Notes under the pieces: generated by a model | The model's database searches: none | Seen by the model: only the letters and a program-made list of their open reading frames with translations | Told to the model about the DNA's origin: nothing | Program-made: the position numbers and the translations under genes | Shown: one piece after another, positions 1 through 9,022 of the stretch | Layout of the letters: each line of letters starts with the position of its first letter | Position numbering within the stretch: the first letter of the stretch is position 1 | Assembly (NCBI GenBank): GCA_023429995.1 | Contig: JAEZCE010000046.1 | Coordinates: 1-64,000, forward strand | Direction: 5' to 3' | Length of the DNA: 64,000 bases | From: Bacillota bacterium | GTDB taxonomy: Bacteria > Bacillota > UBA4882 > UBA8346

Positions 1-36
1 GAATTCTATTAATGATAAGTTCTTTTGTTGAGCCAT
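1..36 (-). CDS. 5' end of an SOS-controlled gene (partial, 12 codons)
   Basis: The complement of 36-34 is an ATG preceded by a GGAGGG ribosome site at about 43-49, and the frame stays open to the window edge. It reads MAQQKNLSLIEF. A well-formed promoter with two LexA boxes sits directly upstream, so this is almost certainly a real gene start. The product cannot be told from 12 residues. The N-terminus loosely resembles IS1595-type transposases, which often begin with a similar NLSLIEF-like stretch, but that is a weak guess. Confidence 0.6.
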   Translation of the reverse strand, partial: MAQQKNLSLIEF

Positions 37-40
37 TATA

Positions 41-96
41 TCGCCCTCCAAACATATGTTTGTATTTATTATATCCCACAAACATACGTTCGTAAA
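41..96 (-). promoter_or_regulatory. Sigma-A promoter with twin LexA (DinR) boxes
   Basis: On the minus strand TTTACG (96-91) and TATAAT (73-68) are separated by exactly 17 bases. CAAACATACGTTCG at 79-92 lies in the spacer, and a perfect 14-base palindrome CAAACATATGTTTG lies at 49-62, just before the ribosome site. Both fit the Gram-positive LexA consensus CGAACATATGTTCG with few changes. Their centres are 30 bases apart, about three helical turns. Occlusion by LexA of the spacer and start region would give classic SOS repression. Confidence 0.8.
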
Positions 97-338
97 GAGG
101 TACCTGTTTAAATCAAATAATCATTTAAAATGATTTCCCTTGAATCCAATGGAGCCCTCCCGAAATATTCGATCTTGTTACTTTGGCATTTTACACCGTT
201 CACCGCAGTTCGGTTCCTCTTTGTCAAAGGAGATTTTTTCCTACCGGAAACTTTCTTAGTTTCCCGGTCCGGCTCCAAACGAAAGTTCGCCACTGATTCC
301 GAGAGGCTGTTGTTGCAACAGACCCTCCTGCTACTCCC

Positions 339-1214
339 TTACTTCTTTACAAGCGGTATCCAAACTTCGCATCGATAATCCGGGGCATTCAAATCCCCCG
401 GCGGGTACACTTCAAGTTCGGGACCGTCGGCATGTTCATACCCGGTGGCCGGAAACCACTCCTGAAATATTCGCTCAAATACCTTCTGGATGGCATCCGG
501 CATGGAACCGGTCGAAGTAAAAACTGCCCAAGTGGATGCGGGAATCTCCCGGACGGCAAATTCCCCTCCGCTATATTCTTCTCCCTTTTTAACTGCGATC
601 ATATAAGTGAATTGCTCTTTATCCTGTTCCATATCCATACAAATGCCCAGCATTTCCTGGGCTTTACCCATGCAAAGTTTTTCGCAGATCCCGTCCTGGC
701 AACATTCCGTCCAAAAGGCGGGAATCCTTTTTAAATTCTCCCCATCCTTGGTACTGACTTTAAGCGCTTTGCCCATGACCTGAAAAGCTTCTTTCGCTAC
801 GATTTTATAATCCATTTGTTGATCTCCTTTTAATGATATCTGAAATGAGATGCGCGGGAATGCTTTCAGTTTTTGACCGGGTACCCGCGCCGCAGTCGGA
901 CTAATCCCATGCAACTGTTTAAAGGCTTTGGCAAAAGACTCCGGTGTTTCATAACCGTACTTAAAGGCCACATCAATGACCTTGACCTGCCGGACCGCCA
1001 ATTCCTGGGCGGCCAAAGTAAGCCTGCGTTTGCGCAGATAGTCCATGACCGTAATGCCGGTAAGCATATGAAACATCCGTTGAAAATGAAAGGAGGACGC
1101 ATAAGCGACTCGGGAAACCTCCGCGATATCCAAGGATTCTTCGATATGTTTCTCCATGTATTCAATAGCATCGGTCATTCTTTGCAGCCACTCCAAACCG
1201 TTTTCCGCCCCCAT
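339..1214 (-). CDS. AraC-family regulator with C-terminal GyrI-like effector domain
   Basis: The 291-residue protein has an N-terminal AraC/XylS double helix-turn-helix (about residues 10-110, with the typical second-helix stretch VAFKYGYETPESFAKAFK) and a C-terminal GyrI-like/SOUL-type ligand domain (about 135-291). Proteins with this layout usually sense small amphipathic or toxic compounds and activate neighbouring genes. It is divergent from the C45 hydrolase at 1349, with a 134-base shared promoter region, so that gene is the obvious candidate target. No good ribosome site precedes the chosen ATG (GGAG is about 20 bases away), so the start is less certain than the family. Confidence 0.85.
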   Translation of the reverse strand: MGAENGLEWLQRMTDAIEYMEKHIEESLDIAEVSRVAYASSFHFQRMFHMLTGITVMDYLRKRRLTLAAQELAVRQVKVIDVAFKYGYETPESFAKAFKQLHGISPTAARVPGQKLKAFPRISFQISLKGDQQMDYKIVAKEAFQVMGKALKVSTKDGENLKRIPAFWTECCQDGICEKLCMGKAQEMLGICMDMEQDKEQFTYMIAVKKGEEYSGGEFAVREIPASTWAVFTSTGSMPDAIQKVFERIFQEWFPATGYEHADGPELEVYPPGDLNAPDYRCEVWIPLVKK

Positions 1215-1245
1215 TCATGATCAGCATATCATTTTATCTCCAGAC

Positions 1246-1284
1246 AATCCTGTCATTTTATGCTGTTGTTCGACAGGATTTTTT
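1246..1284 (+). promoter_or_regulatory. Hairpin plus T-run in the divergent araC/C45 promoter region
   Basis: AATCCTGTC (1246-1254) pairs with GACAGGATT (1272-1280) and is followed by a run of T. It looks like an intrinsic terminator or attenuator facing the C45 gene, or it may be an operator for the divergent AraC protein. The first arm with its flank (15 bases, 1245-1259) recurs at 14350-14364 next to a fragment of the C45 gene. Confidence 0.4.
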
Positions 1285-1348
1285 CCACATCCTGTAATAT
1301 GATCCCTATTACCATATTCCCTAAAAAAAGTCAATCAAGGAGGTAGCC

Positions 1349-2500
1349 ATGAGCGAAACCCAATTTCAAGAAATCTCATTTCAAAAGGTTGTATTGGAAG
1401 GAACAGCTTACGAAGTCGGCAGAAAACAAGGCGAGTGGATTCAAAACGACGCCAGGGCAGTCAAGTTCTTTACCTCCCCGCCGGATGGACAAAAGTATCC
1501 CACTCCCAAAGAAATGGAGCCAATCTTAAAATTCTTCGACAAACATTGCCCCGGGTTGAACGATGAAATCCAGGGATTTGCGGATTGCCTTGGGGTTCCC
1601 CTTGAGCACATCGTTTATTATCCTTTTTCGTACTCCGGCGGCAGCAACTTCATCTGCGGCTGCAGCCAGATGGCGCTTCTCTCCTCCGCCACCGCAGATG
1701 GACACATTTATGTAGGCAGAAGCTATGAATGGAACCTTCAGGATGATTTCCGCCTCTGCACCACCCGTATTCACGGCAAAGCAGCCCATCTCGGATTTTC
1801 ATTGTTACAATTCGGCCGTATCGACGGCATGAACGAACACGGCCTTTGCGTCACCATGTCCGCCGGATGTCCCCTGGTGCAGCCGGTTGAAGACGGATGC
1901 CGTTTCTGGGCGGTGGTCCGGACGGTGCTTGACCGTTGCCGCTCGGTTCCGGAAGCGTTGGAAATTATCCGGAGCATTCCAATCTCGTTTCATCTGAACT
2001 TATTGCTCACCGATAAACACGGCCAATCGGCGCTCATCGAAATGTTTTCTTCCAAACGGGCCATCAAACAAATCGGACCCCATACCCAAGAGCAAACCAT
2101 CTGGTCTACCAATCATTACGCTCTTCCCGAAATGATCGCCTATGATCAGGGACGGATGTGGATGTCGGTCGTACGGTATCAAAAAATCGCGTCGTTTCTC
2201 GGGAACCCTAACCCAACCATAAGTAAAGAACAATTGCGGGAACTTTTGTCAAAACCCGTTCCGGAGGGTTTATGCTGCCATTATTATCATGACGGCTTCG
2301 GCACTCTGTGGTCGGAGATCTTTGATGTTACTACCGGAACCGTTGAGGTTTGTTTGGGTTCCCCGGCGGTTAACAACTGGTACACCTTTGATTTATCCGC
2401 TCCGTCAGGGACGGAGAAATACTACGCCAAGTTTCCGCTTGAATCTCCCGGCCATCCGGAGCAATTTTTCAGGAAGCTGACGCCGGGAGCCAATGATTGA
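1349..2500 (+). CDS. C45-family autoproteolytic acyltransferase/linear amide hydrolase
   Basis: The 383-residue protein belongs to the NTN-hydrolase family that includes isopenicillin N acyltransferase and other linear-amide C-N hydrolases. In that family the precursor cleaves itself before a cysteine that becomes the N-terminal nucleophile. Here the candidate is Cys105 in the GCSQMALL stretch, followed by the family-typical GHIYVGRSYEWN segment and the GMNEHGL segment. The start is set by AAGGAGG six to seven bases before the ATG. No signal peptide is seen, so it is cytoplasmic. The substrate is unknown; N-acyl amides or beta-lactam-like amides are possible. A piece of a second copy is found at 14371-14452. 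Confidence 0.82.
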   Translation: MSETQFQEISFQKVVLEGTAYEVGRKQGEWIQNDARAVKFFTSPPDGQKYPTPKEMEPILKFFDKHCPGLNDEIQGFADCLGVPLEHIVYYPFSYSGGSNFICGCSQMALLSSATADGHIYVGRSYEWNLQDDFRLCTTRIHGKAAHLGFSLLQFGRIDGMNEHGLCVTMSAGCPLVQPVEDGCRFWAVVRTVLDRCRSVPEALEIIRSIPISFHLNLLLTDKHGQSALIEMFSSKRAIKQIGPHTQEQTIWSTNHYALPEMIAYDQGRMWMSVVRYQKIASFLGNPNPTISKEQLRELLSKPVPEGLCCHYYHDGFGTLWSEIFDVTTGTVEVCLGSPAVNNWYTFDLSAPSGTEKYYAKFPLESPGHPEQFFRKLTPGAND

Positions 2501-2895
2501 AACCGTTATCAATGCCCCAAAAGGAAATTTATCGATAAAGGAATACAATATATTGAAATCAACGCATGTAATAAAGCAATATACTGTATTCCTTCTTGAT
2601 TTTGAATTCCTTTTCAGACAGCCTCTTTCGTTTTTATTTTCATAATGCTATAAGATTTCCAAAAAGCTTGAATCAAACCATTCAAGACCCTCTTCAAATC
2701 TCGGTTATATCGCCTCATCCCAAAGTATTAGAATCAAAATATCATCTGATTGATAGATATCATCCCTTTGGAATAGAAATAAAAACCCTCCTAAAATAGG
2801 ATTGATTATATCATGGAAAATTTGTATTTTAAAGCTCATAGGGGGCAATTTAATTTAAAGTTGATTATCAATACTGCAATGATGAGGATAATTTC
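2501..2895. other. Intergenic stretch with one long inverted repeat
   Basis: It lies between the C45 gene and the glycan cluster. I see no convincing gene: a 67-codon open frame at 2596-2799 has no ribosome site and no recognisable content. The main feature is the inverted repeat at 2538-2594. The stretch is AT-rich and must hold the promoter for the gene at 2896. Confidence 0.6.
2538..2594. repeat. 18-base inverted repeat, 17 of 18 matching, 21-base loop
   Basis: The left arm is at 2538-2555 and the right arm at 2577-2594, with one mismatch. The arms are AT-rich (core GGAATACA.TATATTG) and no T-run follows the right arm, so it is a poor intrinsic terminator. It could be a two-sided operator or a recombination site. 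Confidence 0.6.
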
Positions 2896-4806
2896 ATGAA
2901 GATACCGATGATAACTGGAGAAAAGAAAATAATATCCATACCATTCCTTAAAAAACAGCATTTCATAAAACCTGGACTTTTCATCATTCTCTCTTGTCTT
3001 TTGTCATTATGCATTGTAGAAAGATCTTCCGCGCAATGGAGTGCCTATTTTCCGGGAAATGATCCCTTGATACTCCCGATAACAGCCCCGGATGAAGAAA
3101 AACCTCAATGGAAGCTTTCTGCCGGCAAAGATGATCATCTTTATGCTGTAAACTTCAAAACCGGCCAACTGGTTATTTTTAACCAATCTCGGAATCTAGA
3201 GCGCATGATTCTATTGCCCCTTCCCGTGGATACATTGACAAAGTCAGGTTGTATCTGTATCCTCGAAGGCCGGATTTATCTCAAAGGTTCCGAAGATAAC
3301 CAGCTCTGGATTTTTAATTCTCAGGGTGTCTTCCTGCAAAAACTCAATCTGCAATGCGCCCCCGACCGTTATTATAACTATACGGATATGACGCTTGATC
3401 CCCGGGGATATATCTATCTTTTGGATGCCCAATCGCTTGAAATAATAACTTTCGATTGCAATGGCAAATACGAAGGCATCTTTGGAAAAAAGGGCGACCG
3501 CTTCAATAACCTACCGGATTTACCTGAATGTTTCTGTCTTGACAATGAGGGAAATTTTTATTTTGCAGTACACAACGCTGATACCGTTGAAAGCAGGATT
3601 GTCAAATTCTCTTATCAAGGGCGCTTTGATACGGCCTTTACCGGAACTGTCACCGGCCATCATTATCGAAACCTTTGGGTCGACTCGTTTCAAAATCTCT
3701 ATGCAACAGTACCTGAAAACTCCATGGTGGTCAAATTTGATTCCCGGGGCCAGGAGATCTGTCAATTTCACGCGGAGAATTCCGGAAGTCTGGCTGTGAA
3801 CAACCAGGGGACTATTTACATGGCCTCTTCGAAAGGAAATATCATCAACGAATTTCTCCCATCCCAAACCATCCGGTTGATTGATTGCGGCAACCGGGCT
3901 CTGCACGATGATGATCCCGCTCGAGCCGAATCCTATTTGAAGCAAGCCCTCATCCTAAATAACCAATTACCATATATCCACAGTATTTTAGGGGAAGTAT
4001 ACTTCCATCAGTGCCGCTTTTGGAACGCTATGAGAGAGTTCAAATATTTACGGGACCATTGGCGATATTCCCAATCTCTGGTTAGTTTTCGGTACGATTT
4101 TCTAATCAATTACGGAATCCTTTGTGGTATCTTACTTGTCAGCCTTATCATTTTAGGTTTCCAAATATTATCCCATTTCCAGCCATTATGGCGTGACTGT
4201 CCGCCAATTAAAATCTTGTTATATCCCAGGTCATTCTTGACAAATTCCCAACAAATTTTGACACCTGCAATTGCATGGTCTTTTGTTTTAATCCTGGCCA
4301 TCAGTTATTATTTTAGCCGGTATGGTACAAATCCAATTTTTGTTGGGGAACGGCAAGTGTTTTCTTTCAAGATTTTCTGCCGTGACTTGGCGGTTATTCT
4401 GATTTTAGCATGGATTGGGTCGGGAGTCGCTTATAAAGTCGGCGAATTATTTCAAGGGATGGCAACCTATCCTGATCTTTCGGCCGGAATTGCCGTCAGC
4501 GTATTTCCAATGATAATTGGCTTTCCGGTATTGGCTTTGATAAGCCACATTCTTACCTATAATGAATTATGGGTATATCAGTGTCTCAACTATCTTTTGA
4601 TATTTTGGGCGACAGCGTTGTTTTGGATGACTCTAAAAGTTTCAGAAGATTTTAGCCAGGGCAAAGCCCTGGGCGTCGGCTTGCTTAATCTGGCAGCTAC
4701 AGGATTGGTTTTACTTTTTGTTATTTTCTTGATTGGCCTTAATCGTCAACTGATAAGCTTTTGTTATGATTTGATTTATGAAATATATACCCGGCTGGCC
4801 GGATAA
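2896..4806 (+). CDS. NHL/beta-propeller, TPR and Yip1-like membrane protein
   Basis: The 636-residue protein begins with a basic N-terminus and a hydrophobic export segment (about 26-45). It continues with NHL-type propeller blades (about 70-320; repeated patterns such as LDPRGYIYLLDA, LDNEGNFYFAV, VDSFQNLYATV), then a TPR-like helical stretch (about 330-390). It ends with a membrane part of about six helices from 405 onward that resembles the Yip1 fold. The domain order suggests an extracytoplasmic sensor or scaffold anchored by the C-terminal bundle. GAGGATA precedes the ATG. It is first in a same-strand cluster and the next gene starts 31 bases later. The precise function is unknown. Confidence 0.7.
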   Translation: MKIPMITGEKKIISIPFLKKQHFIKPGLFIILSCLLSLCIVERSSAQWSAYFPGNDPLILPITAPDEEKPQWKLSAGKDDHLYAVNFKTGQLVIFNQSRNLERMILLPLPVDTLTKSGCICILEGRIYLKGSEDNQLWIFNSQGVFLQKLNLQCAPDRYYNYTDMTLDPRGYIYLLDAQSLEIITFDCNGKYEGIFGKKGDRFNNLPDLPECFCLDNEGNFYFAVHNADTVESRIVKFSYQGRFDTAFTGTVTGHHYRNLWVDSFQNLYATVPENSMVVKFDSRGQEICQFHAENSGSLAVNNQGTIYMASSKGNIINEFLPSQTIRLIDCGNRALHDDDPARAESYLKQALILNNQLPYIHSILGEVYFHQCRFWNAMREFKYLRDHWRYSQSLVSFRYDFLINYGILCGILLVSLIILGFQILSHFQPLWRDCPPIKILLYPRSFLTNSQQILTPAIAWSFVLILAISYYFSRYGTNPIFVGERQVFSFKIFCRDLAVILILAWIGSGVAYKVGELFQGMATYPDLSAGIAVSVFPMIIGFPVLALISHILTYNELWVYQCLNYLLIFWATALFWMTLKVSEDFSQGKALGVGLLNLAATGLVLLFVIFLIGLNRQLISFCYDLIYEIYTRLAG

Positions 4807-4837
4807 CTTACACTCTTGATGTTTGGAGGTTTAGGCG

Positions 4838-7024
4838 GTGTCAATGAGACTTAAATCCGGATGGTTACTTTTCCGGTGTATCATTTTGATTTGCATCGGA
4901 TTTGCTTTTTGGGAATACGGCTGTTTAGCCGCTGCAGGGCTCTTGGCGCAAAAGGCTTCCCAAAGCAGCGGATCTTGCTGGCGGAGAGCATCCTCCAGCG
5001 GACAGCTTGAATTATGGGTTCAACCTAGTTCCGGGCTACTTCGGATTAGGGACCGCAGGATCAACTTTAAGTGGGAGGCGGATTCTTTGACGGGAAATGT
5101 TCCCGCAGCCTATCAAACAATCGCCGATTACTGGAAAGTTGTCTATCAATCTGCTTTTATCGTCCGGTATCTGAACGATTCCGGAAATCTGGAGACCGTC
5201 TTCACCGGTCAACCGGAATGTCAAAAACAATTGTTCTCCTGTTCATCAGGGGCAAGTTTTCGCTTTTATTTTACAGATTGCCAAATCGGTTTCCAGGCGG
5301 TTTATACGTTAGGCAGGGATCATAATCTTCAAATTATCCTACCATTTAAAAAGATTAGGGACCCCAAAAGGCGGTTATTAGACATTCGGGTTTTGCCCTA
5401 TTTCGGCCCTCTTACATGCCACAGCCGCGATTATTTGGTTATTCCCGACGGATGCGGTGGAATCGTCAAACCGGATCATTACGCGCAAAGTTATAAACCG
5501 GCCCGTATTTATGGTGAACGTTTCAGTTGGAATACCCGGCTGGACAATGGCCAAAGCACCCGGGTCTTACAGCTGACCGATTATACCAATCCTGAAAACG
5601 TTTTTTTAAGCTTGCCCATTTTTGGAGTTGTTAAAGAAAATGCAGCCTTTCTAGGGATGATATCTCAGGGCCAATTTCAAGCCGAGATGGGGGTAGAAAT
5701 TACTCCGCTTACTTCAAGACCGGCCATATCAACACGTTTGATCTTTCGGGAAATAACCTACGATATACTTGGCCGGCTTCATTCCAGTCCGGTTTTTTAC
5801 GGTCGTGACCGGATCATGAATTATTATTTTCTGGCAGGCTCTGACGCTTCTTATGTGGGTATCGCCCGGAAATACCGGAAAATACTAATGACTTCAATGA
5901 GGCCCTCCCGAACGACTCCCGTCCAAACGGAATTTCGGTTGCGACTGTTTATGGGAGTCAATAAGAAATATCTTGATACCTCTCGCTTAATCTGTGTTAC
6001 CAAATTTAAACAAGCTGAAACAATTCTCAAAGATTTCCATCAGCAGGGAGTGCGTCAGATTCAAGTGATCCTGGTGGGTTGGTCAAACCGGGGTTATCTC
6101 GGTGACAATCCGCGGCACTTTCCGCCTGACCGGGGCCTGGGCGGCATCCATGGGATGAAACGTTTGATTTCAGTTGCGGGGCAGCTTGGGATCTCCATCG
6201 GTTTGCAATTTGACAACTCTTATACATTTAGAAAAAGTCATGGCTTTAGGCGCAGCGATACCGTGAAAGATATCCAAAATGTACCCATTGATATCGGTTT
6301 TGGTCAAAAAGAATATTTATTATGTCCGGAAGTGGCCTGGAAGAACTTTATGAAAAAAGATTTTCGGATGGTTCAAGATTATAAACTTAAAGGGTTCCTG
6401 CTTTTTGATGGCATGAATCGGGGACTTTTCAATTGTTATGATCCGGATCATCCCGCGGGCTACCAATCAACGGCGGATTTGATCCGGGATTCTTTCCACA
6501 TGATTGCCAAAACCAACCCGATCGCCGTTACCGCAAGTCCCGATTTCTTGTATCCCAATGTTGCTGCTCTTTACGATTTTCCGGCCCAATCGTCTAACAA
6601 TTGTGACGAATCGATTCCTCTCATTTCGATTATTTGTCACGGATGGGTACCTTACTCCTTTAACCCCATCAACATTCGAGGCGATGACCGTAGGGAACTT
6701 TTAAAATCTCTGGAATACGGAGCCATTCCCAATGCCTATTTGACCATGAATCCAGTCGATGAACTCGTCTACGCCCAATATAACCCCCTTGTAAGCGGTA
6801 AATATACCGATTGGCGCACAAAGGTCATCCATGAATACCGTATTTATGAAAAAAATTTACAGGCATTGCAAAACCGGATGATCATCGATCATCAAAAAAT
6901 TGCGAAGGATGTCTATCTAACCGCCTATGACGATGGGACCAAAACAATTGTTAATTATGACTCCAGCGCCTATTTCTATAACGGGAGGAAGATATCGGCG
7001 CTCAACTATATTATTGTGAGGTGA
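4838..7024 (+). CDS. Secreted DUF5696-like protein, candidate TIM-barrel glycosidase
   Basis: The 728-residue protein has an N-terminal hydrophobic export segment (about 10-34), a beta-rich half (to about 350) and an alpha/beta-barrel-like half. The barrel part contains strands such as VRQIQVILVGWSNRG, LGISIGLQFDN and LKGFLLFDGMNRG, with acidic residues at strand ends as in retaining glycosidases. The layout matches what I know of DUF5696 proteins in Paenibacillus-type sugar-transport clusters; assignment is by recall, not by search. GGAGG at 4825-4829 favours the GTG at 4838 over the ATG six bases later. It probably acts on a glycan outside the membrane, feeding or shaping the substrate of the adjacent permeases. 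Confidence 0.65.
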   Translation: MSMRLKSGWLLFRCIILICIGFAFWEYGCLAAAGLLAQKASQSSGSCWRRASSSGQLELWVQPSSGLLRIRDRRINFKWEADSLTGNVPAAYQTIADYWKVVYQSAFIVRYLNDSGNLETVFTGQPECQKQLFSCSSGASFRFYFTDCQIGFQAVYTLGRDHNLQIILPFKKIRDPKRRLLDIRVLPYFGPLTCHSRDYLVIPDGCGGIVKPDHYAQSYKPARIYGERFSWNTRLDNGQSTRVLQLTDYTNPENVFLSLPIFGVVKENAAFLGMISQGQFQAEMGVEITPLTSRPAISTRLIFREITYDILGRLHSSPVFYGRDRIMNYYFLAGSDASYVGIARKYRKILMTSMRPSRTTPVQTEFRLRLFMGVNKKYLDTSRLICVTKFKQAETILKDFHQQGVRQIQVILVGWSNRGYLGDNPRHFPPDRGLGGIHGMKRLISVAGQLGISIGLQFDNSYTFRKSHGFRRSDTVKDIQNVPIDIGFGQKEYLLCPEVAWKNFMKKDFRMVQDYKLKGFLLFDGMNRGLFNCYDPDHPAGYQSTADLIRDSFHMIAKTNPIAVTASPDFLYPNVAALYDFPAQSSNNCDESIPLISIICHGWVPYSFNPINIRGDDRRELLKSLEYGAIPNAYLTMNPVDELVYAQYNPLVSGKYTDWRTKVIHEYRIYEKNLQALQNRMIIDHQKIAKDVYLTAYDDGTKTIVNYDSSAYFYNGRKISALNYIIVR

Positions 7025-7028
7025 AAAT

Positions 7029-7817
7029 ATGTACAAATTAAAATTTCCCCTCTTTTTTCCATCGAAGAATCCGGGAATACAACAAAAACCTCGGTTGCGC
7101 TCCCAGGAAATTATCAATGCCTTTTTTGGCGAAGCCGAGGCAATCAGAGGATTGCTGGGGAGGATGAATTGGTGGTATGTTACAGCCGGTATTGGATTGC
7201 TTGAAGCTGTCATACATCTGATACTCATTCAAAATCTTGATATTTGCTATTTATACGCTCAACCTCTCATCAAAGGGTTTAGTGTCACTTTACCGGAAGC
7301 CATGATTACAGTAACCAGTTCCGGCTGGCTTGGGGTCATTTTAGAACCTCTTTGGCTGACATTGGTCCTAGGGGTAATTGCCTATTTTGTTTTCTGGATA
7401 TCCAAAATTTTTAAGGGTATCGGCAGTTTTCATGCACACTTGGGAATGGTTGCAATCAATGCAATGATTATTTTGTTGGGACAGGTAACCGGCTATATTA
7501 TCATTGGTTCTATTGGGTTCACGAGTTTAAACGATCTGCGCGATCTAACACCCGGCGTAGGACTTGGCCTTCTTTCCTGGTTTACAGTAGAACGGATTGG
7601 TTTATTTTACCGTGAAATCGTAAGAGGATTTGATTTATTCGGGATCTGGCTCATTCTATCGGGTACCTCCCTGCTTCAGGTATTCGACGGCTTTAGCCGG
7701 CTTAAATCATTCATTCAGACATTAGGATATTTTGCTATTTATCTGGCCATACGCTGGTTACTCGAAGGCAAAGGATGTCAATTATGGCATTACTTCTGGC
7801 TTTCAGGAAGAATCTAA
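7029..7817 (+). CDS. Yip1-like polytopic membrane protein
   Basis: The 262-residue protein has a soluble N-terminus of about 50 residues and five to six hydrophobic segments. The arrangement and sequence flavour (PAAPL-type loop replaced, FHAHLGMVAINAMIILLG helix) resemble bacterial Yip1-family proteins. It follows the DUF5696-like gene by four bases, with a GAGGTGA ribosome site that overlaps that gene's stop, so the two are translationally coupled. Its role is unknown; Yip1-type proteins sit beside glycan-export or sugar-import genes in related clusters. Confidence 0.6.
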   Translation: MYKLKFPLFFPSKNPGIQQKPRLRSQEIINAFFGEAEAIRGLLGRMNWWYVTAGIGLLEAVIHLILIQNLDICYLYAQPLIKGFSVTLPEAMITVTSSGWLGVILEPLWLTLVLGVIAYFVFWISKIFKGIGSFHAHLGMVAINAMIILLGQVTGYIIIGSIGFTSLNDLRDLTPGVGLGLLSWFTVERIGLFYREIVRGFDLFGIWLILSGTSLLQVFDGFSRLKSFIQTLGYFAIYLAIRWLLEGKGCQLWHYFWLSGRI

Positions 7818-7834
7818 AAAATGGGGATTCATCA

Positions 7835-9022
7835 ATGAAACATAAAATTATCATCGTAACGGTCTTTTTCATTCTAATAGGCGCTTTGTACATTGGCTAT
7901 AAACTCAATCGCTATTTTCTCATACGGTATCCCCGGGTTCAGGTAGCACTGGTAAACAGGAATGATTTGTTTGATGATATTGAAGTCACGGGGATCGTTA
8001 ACGCAGAAGATGCCCAAAATATCTATCTTACCTCAACAACCAAAATCAACACCTTGCTGGTTAAGGAAGGCGATCCGGTGAAAACCGGTCAAATACTCGC
8101 CGTTATGGATTCGGACTCCAAAAGATTGGAGCTTACTCAATGTCAAAGTAGTATTACCCGGATCAAACAGGAGCTAAACCAAAAAAAGTTGGAAGAGTAT
8201 GCGATGCCAGGCTTAAAGAAAACTGAAGCAGAGCTGGAATCGGAATACTTACGAAAAAGTATTCTTCATAAAGAACTCCGGGAATTAACGGTTATAGCTC
8301 CGATTAGCGGGAAAATTTCTCTACTTTCACTCAAAACTGGAGAAATAGCAACTCCGGGAACAAGGTTCGGCCAAATTATCAATATGAATTCACTCTACGT
8401 CGAAGCGGAGGTTCCAGCTGAAAACGCCCTTAAAATCAAACCGGGCGATAGTGCGGAGATTCGAGTCGCCTCAATTTCCGAGCCTTATTCGGCCACGGTT
8501 ATTCAAATCCTGCCGCCGGTTAAAAAAAACGATAATACTTACAGCAATCCCCGGATTCAACTTCGAATTCAGCCGGGGACTCCCATAATGCCCGGTACCA
8601 ATGTTGACATACGTGTGAGGATTGGACGCGCTAAACTGACGGTGACTGTTCCGATTGAAGCGGTTCACGAAGAAGCCATCTCCCGGAAAGGTGACCGGAA
8701 TTACTTTGCCATACGTCCTCCATACGGAAAGGTTCGTAAATTCGTTTATATTATTAAAGATTGCAGTGAAACGCTGGGGTTGAACCGGGAACGCGAAAAA
8801 CAATGGCTAATCAGGGATAATATCTATCAAGCCCTCAAAGTCTATGTGAAAACCGGCATCAACAACGCCGACCGGATTGAAATTATGGAAGGCCTGAAAC
8901 CTTTTGAAATCGTAATCACATCCAGTGATCGGGCTCTTCGCAATTACAACCGGGTTATCGTAATAAACCGCGATGAAGGTTATAAACAACCGATATCCCT
9001 GGGGGATGGAGAATCGCGATGA
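7835..9022 (+). CDS. HlyD/MacA-like membrane fusion protein
   Basis: The 395-residue protein has one N-terminal membrane segment, then a lipoyl/barrel-sandwich half (VNRNDLFDDIEVTG, LLVKEGDPVKTGQILAVMDSD), a very short helical hairpin, the second lipoyl half (ELTVIAPISGKISLL) and a beta-barrel domain. The frame is open 20 codons upstream to 7775, but that overlaps the previous gene and has no ribosome site; GGGG before the ATG at 7835 supports the chosen start. It overlaps the FtsX-like permease gene by four bases (ATGA), so the two probably form a MacAB-like complex across the envelope. The hairpin is short compared with TolC-docking adaptors. Confidence 0.82.
   Translation: MKHKIIIVTVFFILIGALYIGYKLNRYFLIRYPRVQVALVNRNDLFDDIEVTGIVNAEDAQNIYLTSTTKINTLLVKEGDPVKTGQILAVMDSDSKRLELTQCQSSITRIKQELNQKKLEEYAMPGLKKTEAELESEYLRKSILHKELRELTVIAPISGKISLLSLKTGEIATPGTRFGQIINMNSLYVEAEVPAENALKIKPGDSAEIRVASISEPYSATVIQILPPVKKNDNTYSNPRIQLRIQPGTPIMPGTNVDIRVRIGRAKLTVTVPIEAVHEEAISRKGDRNYFAIRPPYGKVRKFVYIIKDCSETLGLNREREKQWLIRDNIYQALKVYVKTGINNADRIEIMEGLKPFEIVITSSDRALRNYNRVIVINRDEGYKQPISLGDGESR

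Noticed and set aside
303..327. Hairpin CTGTTG-TTG-CAACAG as a terminator for the AraC gene
   Set aside because: The stem is short and no T-run follows on either strand, so it is not a convincing terminator.
108..378. Overlapping open frames on both strands (61 and 82 codons) left of the AraC gene
   Set aside because: Neither has a ribosome site or recognisable content, and they mirror each other. I treat the stretch as non-coding.
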